The notes beneath the pieces are model-generated. The model was given only the letters and a program-made list of their open reading frames with translations, was not told the origin of the DNA and did no database searches. Source: Thauera sp. JM12B12 (lineage in GTDB: Bacteria > Pseudomonadota > Gammaproteobacteria > Burkholderiales > Rhodocyclaceae). Taken from it: a stretch of DNA of 64,000 nucleotides. The stretch lies in contig NZ_CP154859.1 in the NCBI RefSeq assembly GCF_039614725.1, positions 1,736,001 through 1,800,000 on the forward strand, read 5' to 3'. A program made the translations under genes and the position numbers. Positions 56,139 through 64,000 of the stretch are shown piece after piece (position 1 is the first letter of the stretch; each line of letters begins with the position of its first letter).

Positions 56139-57359
56139 TCAGAACGTCAGCGAGTGGCCTTTGGGGTGCTGCGCGCGGTAGCCGCGGCTGGTCTGGTCGG
56201 CTGCATCGCTCCAGGGCGCGGTGCAGCGCGTGAGGTAGTTGAAATGCAGCGTCGGCCGTCCGGGGCCGGCGTGGCGCTCGAGGATGAGGTCGAGCGCGCG
56301 CCGGTGCGGGTGGCGGAACAGGGCGCCGCTCGTCGACACCAGGTAGTTGTTGCAGCGCAGGCGGTCGAGCAGGCCCGCGCTGAGGTTGGCGACGCTGCCG
56401 TGGTGCGGCAGCTTGAAGGCGTCGAGCGCGAGCCGCTTCTCGGGGTTGGCGAGCAGGGTGGCGATCGAGGCCTCGAGCACCTCCGGCCAGGCGTCGCCGG
56501 CAAGCAGCAGGCGCACCGCGGGCTGGCTCGCCGGATATTCGAGCAGCAGCGCGATGCTGCTGCCATTGGCGGCGCTGGTGTCGCTGGCGAAGGGCGCATC
56601 CACCCCCGGCTCGCCGCTGCTCCGGCCCAGCGTGTCCTCCAGGCCGGTGTCGAGGTCGCTGTCGTCGTCGGCGGGAAACTCATGGCGCCGGCGCAGCTCC
56701 GCCCGCGCGTCGTCTGCCGGGCCGCCGAGCACGTCGCCCATCGGGCGCAGGCTGCGGCTCGCCGCCAGGCGGGCGCGCAGGGCATTCACATCGCCCGACT
56801 GCACGCGGGCGCGGTCGAGCTCCTTCTTCCATCGCCCCTTGAGATAGAGCAGGCGGTCGTGGTCGGGCGACAGCAGGGTGAGGCGGCAGGCGCCGGGCAG
56901 CTCGACCACGGGCAGCATCGTCTTGCTGCGGTCGATCGCCGCCAGCGCCTGGTCGAAGCCCTGGTTCCACACCCGCGTGCCGGTGCGCGCCTCGTAGTCG
57001 GCGATCAGCATGCCCAGCATCTCGCCCTGCAGCGCGCCGAGCGGGCGACCGGCCGGATCGGGAACGGTATTGAGCTGCTCGCGGCCGTTGAACCAGATGC
57101 GCTCGAAGCGGCAGCCGAGGACCTCGGCGTCGAGCAGCAGCCGGATCACGCCTTCGATGTGGTCGCCATCGACATGGGTGATCACCAGCAGGTCGAAGCG
57201 ACGCTCGCTCGCCGGCAGGTGCAGGATGCGTTCGCGAAGCGCCGGATAGGTGTGCGCCGGGCCGCCATCGATGAGGATGCGATGCACGGCGCTGCCGCTG
57301 CCGTATTCGATCCACAGGCAGTCGCCATGTGCGGCCGGCAGCATCTCGATGCGGAGCAT
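56139..57359 (-). CDS. ComEC/Rec2-like metallo-beta-lactamase-fold protein
   Basis: A 406-residue soluble MBL-fold hydrolase. The metal motif is THVDGDHIEG (His62, Asp64, Asp66, His67), where the second His of HxHxDH is replaced by Asp, as in ComEC-like phosphodiesterases. LIDGGPAHTYP, LLLAGDAWPEVLE and KLPHHGSVANLS complete the fold. It has an acidic insertion around residues 210-260 and no signal peptide. The ATG at 57359 is preceded by GAGGA at good spacing. The CHAT stop lies only 18 bp upstream, so the two genes are cotranscribed. I infer a nuclease or phosphodiesterase effector or regulator in this unit. Confidence 0.85.
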   Translation of the reverse strand: MLRIEMLPAAHGDCLWIEYGSGSAVHRILIDGGPAHTYPALRERILHLPASERRFDLLVITHVDGDHIEGVIRLLLDAEVLGCRFERIWFNGREQLNTVPDPAGRPLGALQGEMLGMLIADYEARTGTRVWNQGFDQALAAIDRSKTMLPVVELPGACRLTLLSPDHDRLLYLKGRWKKELDRARVQSGDVNALRARLAASRSLRPMGDVLGGPADDARAELRRRHEFPADDDSDLDTGLEDTLGRSSGEPGVDAPFASDTSAANGSSIALLLEYPASQPAVRLLLAGDAWPEVLEASIATLLANPEKRLALDAFKLPHHGSVANLSAGLLDRLRCNNYLVSTSGALFRHPHRRALDLILERHAGPGRPTLHFNYLTRCTAPWSDAADQTSRGYRAQHPKGHSLTF

Positions 57360-57377
57360 GATGGAATCCTCGGGCAA

Positions 57378-60300
57378 TCAGCCCTGTGCAGGTGCGGACG
57401 GACGGTTGGCGGCGCGCGCCGGCAGGCGCCACTCGGCATCGCCGATGGCGACCAGCGCAAAGGCCATGAGGATGCCGTGGGCGAGCAGGCGACGACGGAT
57501 GCGGCGCAGCAGGGTGCCGAAGTCCGCATCCGGGGTGTCGATCGAGCTCAGCTCGGCGACCAATTCGGCGGCGAGCGGGGCGGCGTGGCGGCCAAGGATC
57601 TTGGCCATCGTGCCGAGCACCAGGCTGGCATGGAAATCCTTGAACTGGCCGGCGAGTCCGCCGTAGCCGGTCTCGGCGATCCGGCGCCCGGTCTCGCAGC
57701 CGAGCAGCAGCACGATCGGGCCGGGGTCGATCGTGGCAGGGTTGATCAACGCCTCGTTCAACTGCGGGCGGAAGCGCCAGCGGCGCTCCTCCTCGAGGTT
57801 CTCGTCGCCGATCTCGAGGTAGTCGAGTCCGGCGTCGAGGTCGTGGTGGGCGATCAGGATGAGCAGCGGCGGGCTGCCATGGACCGCCTGCTCCCACTGG
57901 TCCCAGTCGTCCACGACGGTTGGCGCGGCGATGTGTTCGGTGAGGGCGGCGCGCAGCGCGTTGCGCTCGCGCTCGGCGACGAAGTGGGTGCTCGCGCACA
58001 GCGCGGCGTCGAGCGGGCGTAGCGCACGGCGCGGGCCGGTGGGCAGGGACAGGTCGCCGAGCCGGGCCGCGTCGAAGCGCTCGATGACCTTGCGCACCGC
58101 CCAGAAGCCGAGCGGGCAGATGGTGTCGCTCCAGCTCGCGGCGCCCTGTGCCTGCGCAGCCGCGGCGGCCTGGTCGCAGGCGGGGCAGCGGCTGCCGTCG
58201 CCGGTCAGCGCGGACTGCCAGCCCGCGCACAGTCTCGCGTTCCGGCTCGGGGTGGCGCGGTCGTAGATGAACTCGAGCGGCACATGGCGCTCGGGGTCGA
58301 GGTTGATCACCTGGATGCGGTCGCCGGGATCGGTGAACCTCTGCCGGCGCAGGGTCTGGTAGAGCGCCGCGCCGTGGCGTGCCAGGTCGCGGAAGAAGCC
58401 GAGTACCAGCGGATCGCTGTCGTCGAGCAAGGCCTCGCCTTCGGCGACGCCGAGGCGCTCGCGGCGGCGGACGAGCTCGGTGTCGTTGAGAAAGAGCTCG
58501 TCGTTGAGGAAGGCCATCAGCGGGTCGAAGCTGGCGAGGTCGTAGATCTGCCCGCCGTGTCCGCCGAAGAGACGCAGATGGGCGGGGCCGAAGACCAGGG
58601 TCGCATCCACCGGCGTACGGTCGACGAGCTGGATGACCTCGCGCTGACCGAACTCGACCTCGATGCGCAGCGGCGCGACGGTCTGATCGACGGCATCGCT
58701 GGCGCGTACCGCGGCGCTCAGGCGGACGGCCTCGAAGACCTTGCCGCGGTAGGTGAACATCAGGTGGGCCTCGAGCGTGTCGATGTCGGCAGGGACGTCG
58801 ATGGCGAGCTCGCAGGCTTGCGACGGTGCGCTGCGATCGGCGGGCAGGCGCAGGCTGGCGGCGGGGCCGCTGCCGTGGCGGTCGGGCTGGCCGTCGCGGC
58901 GGCCGGTCCAGCACAGCGCGACACGCAGCTCGAGCCCCTCCGGCGGCAGGTCGATGTGGGGAATCGGTGCGTTGGCATGGGCAATCCCGGCCTGCTTCGG
59001 GCCGATCCAGCAGTGCACGCTGTTGCGCACGCCGGCGATGAAGCAGGGGCGGGGCACGCCGGCGTGCATGAGCAGCGCGTTCACGGTGCGTGTTTCCGCC
59101 GCGTCGGCGGCTTCGGACGGCTCCGCCCGAGCCAGCTCCGGCGATGGCGGCGGGGAGGCGCCGGCGGCGGCGGGTCCGGGGGCGCCGATCGTCGTCATCG
59201 TGCGCAGGCCGCGGCTGCGCGTCGTGAGCTGCGGCTCGCCCGCGAGGGGGCGACCGCGTGCGGCTGCGCGCGGCAGGTCGTCGATCAGCGTCGGCCGCTC
59301 GACTGCGAACGCGCCGCCGCCCGCGCCTGCGCCGCGCCAGGGCGAAGCGGCGAGGCCGGCCTGGGCATCGGCGGCGAGCCCGATCAGCCTCAGCAGGCGC
59401 AGGCGGGTCGCGGTGTCGCGGCCGGGGTGATCGAGCGCAAGCAGGCCGGGGATGAAGTGACGGGCGGGCTCGCGGGCGATCATCCAGCCGATCTGGCCGT
59501 CATCGAAGCGGGGCTGCGGGTCCTGCAGCTGCCGTTCGACCAGCGTCCGGGACGATTCGGGCAGGTCGAACTCGGGCGCCAGGGTCACCGGTTGCGGCGC
59601 GCGCGCGGGCTCGGGCGGGTTGCCCTCGGCGTCGGCGATGCCGGTCGCGGCCCACACGGTCAGGCGCAGTGCGCGCGCGAGGTCGTGGCCGAGCCCCCCG
59701 TCTTCCCCCACCGCCTCGAGCGCCTCGAGTGCACGCAGCAGGTGGCGCCGCATCGGCTGCGGAATCGGGCGCACGCGGGCGATCTCGGCATAGGCCGACC
59801 ACGGGCTGCCCCAGAACAGGTCGTCCGGCGCGACGCCCGGCGCAAAGCAGGCGTCGATGGGGTCGAAGTCGCCGACGCGCGCGCGACACAAGGCCCACCA
59901 GAAGCGATTGCTGAACGCGTTGTCGTGCTCGCGGGGCGGTGGCAGCGCCTCTGCGCGCACGCCCGCGTCCTCGAGCGGCATGGCGGCGAGTAGCCGGTAG
60001 TTGCATTCGTGATCCGGGCGGTCTCCAAGCAGGGCGCGAATGCGTCCGGGATCGGCCACCTCGTCGAGGGCGCGCGCAATCGCTTCGTGCGCGGGCTCGC
60101 GCGGGTCTTCGCTCATCTCGCGCAGGCGTTCGCGCAGCGAGCGGAGCGGCAGCCCGGCGGCGAAGGCAAGCGCCTCGCCGCGCAGCGGATCGCCGCTCGG
60201 CGCCGACTGGGCGACCCGCCAGACGGCGTGGGCGACGCGCATCCACAATCCGTGGTCGAGCGGGAAGCGCGCCGCCGCGCGCAGCGCCGCCAGGCGAACC

Positions 60301-60386
60301 TGCGGCTCGCGGTCGGATTCGGCCAAGTGCAGCAGCGGGTCCAGGGCCTTGGCGTCATCAGGGTGGAGATCGGCTTCATCCGACAT
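57378..60386 (-). CDS. HEAT-repeat/CHAT-domain caspase-like protein
   Basis: A 1002-residue protein. The N-terminal 200 residues are helical HEAT-like repeats (EPQVRLAALRAAARF). A low-complexity Ala/Pro/Arg linker (about 345-440) follows, then an uncharacterised middle, and a C-terminal CHAT protease. The His is in LILIAHHDLDAG (about 847-848) and the Cys in LLLGCETGRR (897), the caspase-like dyad. A CPAC pair about 170 residues before it may bind zinc with another ligand. GGAGA precedes the ATG at 60386, which I prefer over 60404. CHAT proteases are often executioners or regulators in conflict systems. It is flanked by patatin and MBL genes on the same strand. Confidence 0.85.
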   Translation of the reverse strand: MSDEADLHPDDAKALDPLLHLAESDREPQVRLAALRAAARFPLDHGLWMRVAHAVWRVAQSAPSGDPLRGEALAFAAGLPLRSLRERLREMSEDPREPAHEAIARALDEVADPGRIRALLGDRPDHECNYRLLAAMPLEDAGVRAEALPPPREHDNAFSNRFWWALCRARVGDFDPIDACFAPGVAPDDLFWGSPWSAYAEIARVRPIPQPMRRHLLRALEALEAVGEDGGLGHDLARALRLTVWAATGIADAEGNPPEPARAPQPVTLAPEFDLPESSRTLVERQLQDPQPRFDDGQIGWMIAREPARHFIPGLLALDHPGRDTATRLRLLRLIGLAADAQAGLAASPWRGAGAGGGAFAVERPTLIDDLPRAAARGRPLAGEPQLTTRSRGLRTMTTIGAPGPAAAGASPPPSPELARAEPSEAADAAETRTVNALLMHAGVPRPCFIAGVRNSVHCWIGPKQAGIAHANAPIPHIDLPPEGLELRVALCWTGRRDGQPDRHGSGPAASLRLPADRSAPSQACELAIDVPADIDTLEAHLMFTYRGKVFEAVRLSAAVRASDAVDQTVAPLRIEVEFGQREVIQLVDRTPVDATLVFGPAHLRLFGGHGGQIYDLASFDPLMAFLNDELFLNDTELVRRRERLGVAEGEALLDDSDPLVLGFFRDLARHGAALYQTLRRQRFTDPGDRIQVINLDPERHVPLEFIYDRATPSRNARLCAGWQSALTGDGSRCPACDQAAAAAQAQGAASWSDTICPLGFWAVRKVIERFDAARLGDLSLPTGPRRALRPLDAALCASTHFVAERERNALRAALTEHIAAPTVVDDWDQWEQAVHGSPPLLILIAHHDLDAGLDYLEIGDENLEEERRWRFRPQLNEALINPATIDPGPIVLLLGCETGRRIAETGYGGLAGQFKDFHASLVLGTMAKILGRHAAPLAAELVAELSSIDTPDADFGTLLRRIRRRLLAHGILMAFALVAIGDAEWRLPARAANRPSAPAQG

Positions 60387-60459
60387 CGTGAGGGTCTCCG
60401 GCATGCTTCGGCGTCGGCACCGAGCCCGCGTGTAGGTGCCCGCGCACGGCGGGCGGGGT

Positions 60460-61470
60460 TCAGGCGCCGAGCAGCTCGGGCATGTAGGTCTGCAGCCGGT
60501 GGCTCAGCAAGGCACCGGCGTGGCGGGTGAGCACGTCGAGCTCGGCACGCGCGAGCTTCTTCAGGTTGGTGCCGACCGAGGACGCGAACACCGCGTCGCC
60601 CGCCTGCGCCTGCCCTTCCTCGCTGTCGATCGAGAACCACGCCGGCCGGGCCCCGCCGGCCTTGGCGCCGTTGAGCTCGAGGCGCTTGAACTGCAGGCCG
60701 CGCACCTGCTCCATCATGATGTCGAGGGCCGCGACCAGCACCGCGGAGCCAGCCTCGGTCGGACGTTCGTTGATGTGGAAGGGCTTGCCGGCGTCGCTGA
60801 CGATGACGTAGTCGAGCGCGTTGCGCGCGCGCAGCAGCGGGTTCACGCCGAGGTTGTCATACACGCCGCCGTCGGACAGCGTCACGTAATCGACGCCGGC
60901 CGCCGGGTATTCGCTCTGGTCCACCCGCAGCGGCGGAAACACCGGCGGAAATGCCGACGAGGCGGCCACCGCGCGGCTCAGCCGGAAATCGTGCGCGGGT
61001 GCGGCGCCGAGCTGCCATTCGCCCATCTCGGCGGGCAGGCCGCCGCCGGTGACGAAGAAGAACATGTTGCCGGTGGCGAGGTTGGTCGCATTGACGTACA
61101 GGCGCGGACCCGACTTGAGCGAGCCGAGCGAGCGCTTGCCGTAGAGGTCGCGCTCGTAGCTGGCGGCGAGCTTGTCGAGCCGGCTGTGGAAGGGATCGAC
61201 GACGCCGCCGATGAAGGACGACACCGCGATGGAGGCGCTCGCCAGGTAACGCTCGAGGCGGTCGAGCACGTCGTCCTCCTCCCAGTGGCTGGCGAGGAAG
61301 GCGCCCGCGATGCTGCCGCCGCTCACGCAGCTGAGCAGGTCCAGCTTCCACAGCAGGCCCAGTTCCTGCAGCTTGCGGAACACGCCGAGGTGAAACGCCG
61401 CTGCGCGAAAGCCGCCGCCCGACAGCGCCAGGCCGATCCGTTTCGATTGACCGCCGATCTGAATTGCCAT
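60460..61470 (-). CDS. Patatin-like phospholipase
   Basis: A 336-residue soluble patatin-like acyl hydrolase. The oxyanion loop is SGGGFRAAAFHLG (about residues 17-29), the nucleophile Ser50 is in CVSGGSIAG, where the first Gly of GxSxG is Cys, and the catalytic Asp200 is in SDGGVYDNLG. It lacks a signal peptide or membrane helix, so it would attack the inner leaflet of the cytoplasmic membrane. It is the first gene of the patatin-CHAT-MBL unit, 73 bp before CHAT. Patatin phospholipases are well-known effectors of anti-phage systems such as CBASS; that role here is inference. Confidence 0.88.
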   Translation of the reverse strand: MAIQIGGQSKRIGLALSGGGFRAAAFHLGVFRKLQELGLLWKLDLLSCVSGGSIAGAFLASHWEEDDVLDRLERYLASASIAVSSFIGGVVDPFHSRLDKLAASYERDLYGKRSLGSLKSGPRLYVNATNLATGNMFFFVTGGGLPAEMGEWQLGAAPAHDFRLSRAVAASSAFPPVFPPLRVDQSEYPAAGVDYVTLSDGGVYDNLGVNPLLRARNALDYVIVSDAGKPFHINERPTEAGSAVLVAALDIMMEQVRGLQFKRLELNGAKAGGARPAWFSIDSEEGQAQAGDAVFASSVGTNLKKLARAELDVLTRHAGALLSHRLQTYMPELLGA

Positions 61471-61703
61471 TGCCCCCTCTCCCGTGTGTGATGGCTGACC
61501 CGTCGACGTCCCCGAACCGGCGTACGCCTCATGTTCGAACTTTAGGAGACAAGGGCGCCGAGGGCAAAGGCTCGGGCGCTCCGCACGGGCGGGAGGCGGC
61601 CCTGTCGACCATTCATGTCAAGCTGTGATCTAATGCGCCCCCCACGTTCCCTGCGGCCGATCGGGTTTCCGCGGCTGCTCACGCGCCCGCCCAGGATGGA
61701 TTC

Positions 61704-62810
61704 ATGTCGCACTGGCCTCGATTCTCGCTCCCTGCTCCGCTCGCCGCCGGTCCTCGGGAGATCGTCCTCGGCATCCTGGGGGCGGCTCTGGGCTTGTTGC
61801 TGACGGAGTGGGCCGCGCATCTGGTGCTCGGCGAGCGGGCGCCCTGGTTCGCGATTCCGATGGGCGCCACGGCGGTCCTGCTGTTCTGCGTCCCGGCCAG
61901 CCCGCTTGCCCAGCCCTGGCCGGCCTTCGCCGGCAATGCGGTGTCGGCGCTCATCGGAGTCGCCTGCCATCAGTGGCTGGGGGACACGGGCGCCGCAGCC
62001 GCCCTCGCGGGAAGTCTTGCGATCGCGGCCATGTTCATGCTGCGCTGCCTGCATCCGCCAGGCGGCGCGATGGCACTCACCGCGGTGCTCGGTGGGCCCG
62101 GAGTGGAAGCGCTGGGATATGGTTTCGCGTTGGTCCCGGTCATGGCGAATACCGCTGCGATGATCCTGCTCGCCGCGCTGTTCAACAACGCGGTGGGGCG
62201 GCGCTACCCGCATCATCCCCAGGGGCGGGCACACCCGCATGCGACCAGGGACGTGCTGCCGACCGAGCGCGTCGGCTTCACGACCGCCGATCTCGACGCG
62301 GCGCTGGCATCCTTCGGCGAACTCCTGGACGTCGATCGTGACGATCTGGAGGAGATCCTGGTGAGGGCGCAGATGCATGCCAGACGGCGCCACTGGGGAA
62401 CCGTGCGCTGCGCGGACATCATGTCGCGCGACGTCGTGAGCGTCGATCCGCAGGTCGCGCTGGAAGAGGCGTGGGTCTTGCTTGAGAGGCACCGGATAGG
62501 GACCCTGCCGGTCGTCGCGGCGGACGACCGGCTCGTGGGGATCGTCTCGGTGCAGGATTTTCTCGATGATCGCGAAGCGGCTGCAGGTCCATCGCTTCCG
62601 CGCGTCAGCACCGCCCGGGTCGTCGCGCAGATCATGGCGCGCGCGGTCCGCACTGCGCATCCTCGGCAGCCGCTGGGGGAGTTGGTCGCCGCGTTTTCCG
62701 ATGGCGGCGCGCACCACATGCCGGTGATCGACGACGAGGGCCGGCTGGTCGGCATGATCACGCAGTCGGATGTGGTCGGTGCGCTCTTCGCCGCCGACCC
62801 GACGGTCTGA
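61704..62810 (+). CDS. HPP-family membrane protein with two CBS domains
   Basis: A 368-residue protein. Residues about 15-165 have five hydrophobic segments with the family motif LHPPGGAMALTAVLGG. Residues about 225-365 contain two CBS domains (ADIMSRDVVSVDP and QIMARAVRTAHP) that usually bind adenine nucleotides. An HPP protein is a nitrite transporter in plant plastids, which would suit the nitrite metabolism of this window, but nirS is 41 kb away and the bacterial role is unproven. It is divergent from the patatin gene across 233 bp. Confidence 0.87.
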   Translation: MSHWPRFSLPAPLAAGPREIVLGILGAALGLLLTEWAAHLVLGERAPWFAIPMGATAVLLFCVPASPLAQPWPAFAGNAVSALIGVACHQWLGDTGAAAALAGSLAIAAMFMLRCLHPPGGAMALTAVLGGPGVEALGYGFALVPVMANTAAMILLAALFNNAVGRRYPHHPQGRAHPHATRDVLPTERVGFTTADLDAALASFGELLDVDRDDLEEILVRAQMHARRRHWGTVRCADIMSRDVVSVDPQVALEEAWVLLERHRIGTLPVVAADDRLVGIVSVQDFLDDREAAAGPSLPRVSTARVVAQIMARAVRTAHPRQPLGELVAAFSDGGAHHMPVIDDEGRLVGMITQSDVVGALFAADPTV

Positions 62811-63370
62811 AACCGATGCGGCTTGCCGGTGCGAGCGAGGGGGCCGAGAAGGGGTAGGCTTTCGTGCTTTTCGACTCGAGTGCCGTGAAAGCTCGGTGTT
62901 GTGAGAAAAATTCGAATGTCGTGATGATTTTTCGAGTTCGGCGGGTGAGGCATGTCGGATACGAAAATCGGCTTGTCGGCCTTATGTGGCGCTCCACATG
63001 AGGGCGACAACTCGCCGCCCGCCGCGCGGGATCTGCGGCAGGGTTCAGTTTCAGTTTGGCGGCAGATGCGTCGAGGATGTGTCGGTGTCGAACGGTAGAG
63101 GCACGATGAACCCTGAGCTGCTTGAACTGCTGCAACCCCCTGAGATGCCCTTCGGCAACAACAAGGGCGGGATCATTGCTGTCCTGCCCGGGCACGACAG
63201 GGTTCACCTCGATGCGCCTCGTCTCCGACAGTGGCCTCCTTGCGAACGAGGGGGGTTAATTCCTCGTGTCGCCAGGGGGAGCGTGAGGGGACAAACCGGG
63301 GACACTGAGATTGTCCCGACCCCCTTGCTTGGCCCCATGACCGTCCTTGCGAGCGGATGCTTGGGAAAAC
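62811..63370. other. Intergenic region without a convincing gene
   Basis: About 560 bp between the HPP gene and the tRNA-Ser terminator. G+C is lower near 62880-62970, with A/T runs. The text around 63285-63320 contains repeated GGGGACA/TGTCCC units, which resemble the short palindromes next to REP-associated transposases, but no transposase is present. A frame at 62986-63393 has no recognisable product. I see no promoter, riboswitch or RNA gene I can support. Confidence 0.55.
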
Positions 63371-63406
63371 AAAAAAGCCCTGCAAGTCTATGATTTGCAG
63401 GGCTTT
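63371..63406 (-). terminator. Terminator of tRNA-Ser(GGA)
   Basis: A perfect 12-bp inverted repeat (63374-63385 with 63395-63406, core AGCCCTGCA), a 9-base loop and, on the minus strand, a U run from 63376 to 63371. It begins 10 bp after the tRNA end. Confidence 0.85.
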
Positions 63407-63416
63407 CTTAGTGTTC

Positions 63417-63507
63417 TGGCGGACAGGGCGGGATTCGAACCCGCGTTGGGATATTATCCCAAACACGCTTTCCAGGCGTGCGACTTAAACCACTCATCCA
63501 CCTGTCC
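63417..63507 (-). tRNA. tRNA-Ser(GGA)
   Basis: A 91-nt class II tRNA on the minus strand with acceptor GGACAGG/CCTGTCC, a long variable arm and encoded CCA. The anticodon loop CTGGAAA gives GGA, which reads UCC and UCU. A perfect minus-strand -10 TATAAT lies at 63520-63525. Confidence 0.95.
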
Positions 63508-63519
63508 GGGAAGCCCGGC

Positions 63520-63525
63520 ATTATA
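63520..63525 (-). promoter_or_regulatory. -10 element of tRNA-Ser(GGA)
   Basis: Perfect TATAAT 12 bp before the tRNA 5' end. No clear -35 is seen in the Hpt gene end upstream. Confidence 0.5.
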
Positions 63526-63535
63526 GCGACAAGGC

Positions 63536-63940
63536 TCATTCGGGGAAAGTCTTTTGTGCCCGTGGGGCCTTGGTCGATGCCAGGACGGCGGCGATTTCGC
63601 CGGCGAGGGCGTCGAGTTCCTCGTTCAGTGCGCGCAAGCAGGGTTCGGTGTTCAAGGGGCCCTCGGCGCCGTCCCTGCAGACCGCTTCCAGTTCGCGCAC
63701 GCGCTCCACTGCGGCGGCGGCCCGCGTCTGCGCGAGGCCGCCGCGCAAGGCGTGGGCGATGGCGCCCACCTGAGCTGGATCGTTCAGCGCTGCGGCCGCG
63801 TCGAGCCGTGCGCGGGTGTCCGAAAGCCATGGACCGAAGGCCTCGAGGACGGTGCGCAAGGCCTCCGCGCTGTCGAACAGGTCGCCGCGCAGGGCGACGG
63901 GGTCGAAGTGGGTGGGCGGTGCTGCGGCCGGGTGCGGCAT
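63536..63940 (-). CDS. Hpt (histidine phosphotransfer) domain protein
   Basis: A 134-residue all-helical protein. AIAHALRGGLAQTRAAAAVERVRELEAVCR matches, in parts, the Hpt core in which the His of HALRGG (canonical HxLKG) is phosphorylated. It relays phosphate between hybrid kinases and response regulators. The conserved Lys is Arg here. The partner genes are probably further to the right, outside the window. Start is the ATG at 63940 (MPHPAAAPPTHFDP). Confidence 0.8.
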   Translation of the reverse strand: MPHPAAAPPTHFDPVALRGDLFDSAEALRTVLEAFGPWLSDTRARLDAAAALNDPAQVGAIAHALRGGLAQTRAAAAVERVRELEAVCRDGAEGPLNTEPCLRALNEELDALAGEIAAVLASTKAPRAQKTFPE

Positions 63941-63954
63941 GACCGGCTGCGCGC

Positions 63955-64000
63955 TCAGCTCGCCGCGCCGGGCGGCTGGGGCGGGGTGCCGACCGCTGCC
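63955..64000 (-). CDS. Possible 3' end of an upstream gene (partial)
   Basis: On the minus strand a frame open from the window edge ends AVGTPPQPPGAAS and a TGA at 63955-63957, 14 bp before the Hpt start. It could be the C terminus of the preceding gene in the same operon. Only 14 residues are visible, so the call is weak. Confidence 0.3.
   Translation of the reverse strand, partial: AAVGTPPQPPGAAS

Noticed and set aside
62986..63393. 135-residue frame between the HPP gene and tRNA-Ser
   Set aside because: No recognisable domain, no convincing ribosome-binding site at its start, and it runs through low-complexity, palindromic text into the terminator.

Overview
The window is a stretch of bacterial chromosome of very high G+C. 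Its gene content fits a denitrifying betaproteobacterium of the Thauera/Azoarcus type (Rhodocyclales): a cytochrome cd1 nitrite reductase, NorE/NorF-like proteins, GTP cyclohydrolase FolE2, TRAP transport and a pyruvate dehydrogenase set with lipoyl-fused Lpd. That placement rests on protein and gene-order resemblance, not on a search. Coding density is high. Most long frames opposite the real genes are antisense artefacts of the G+C content.

Layout. 1-470: tandem tRNA-Arg(ACG) genes and a tRNA-Ser(CGA), minus strand, with visible promoters and a terminator. 539-5014: AhpD-like protein, folE2, dxs, ispA, xseB. 5140-6246: a Rieske oxygenase. 6409-15423: conserved housekeeping genes (ispH, fkpB, lspA, ileS, ribF, an N-acetylmuramoyl-L-alanine amidase, tsaE, then queG and slyX on the other strand). 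15430-22607: a nitrogen-oxide respiration neighbourhood with norF/norE-like genes, creA, sstT, nirS behind two FNR/DNR-type palindromes, and a Crp/Fnr regulator fused to a PilJ/NarX-like sensor domain. Next come an rlhA-type U32 peptidase, an ATP-grasp protein, aceF and aceE.

30105-44416 is a complete-looking ectoine/5-hydroxyectoine uptake and catabolism island. It holds lpdA, a Cys/Met-metabolism PLP enzyme, doeB, two tandem doeA genes, eutC, the MocR regulator enuR, eutB, eutA, and the TRAP genes uehC, uehB and uehA. Four promoters here (upstream of eutC, uehB, uehA and, unexpectedly, aceE) share a quasi-palindromic box around CTAG. The box centre lies exactly 32 bp upstream of the centre of a TA(A/G)(A/C)CT -10 element in every case. 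This suggests one regulon joining ectoine catabolism and pyruvate dehydrogenase.

44606-56000 holds a DMT transporter, a VanZ-like protein, a PQQ-type sugar dehydrogenase, a Ser/Thr kinase-HDOD-GAF fusion, dgkA, a YcbK-like and a YcbB-like cell-wall pair with overlapping divergent starts, a glycosyltransferase with an LpxH-like phosphoesterase, and an MFS transporter.

56139-61470 is a compact three-gene minus-strand unit encoding a patatin-like lipase, a 1002-residue HEAT/CHAT caspase-like protein and a ComEC-like metallo-beta-lactamase-fold protein. It is the best candidate in the window for a poorly described conflict or cell-death system. The right end has an HPP-CBS membrane protein, about 600 bp with no convincing gene, a tRNA-Ser(GGA) with its terminator, and an Hpt-domain protein.
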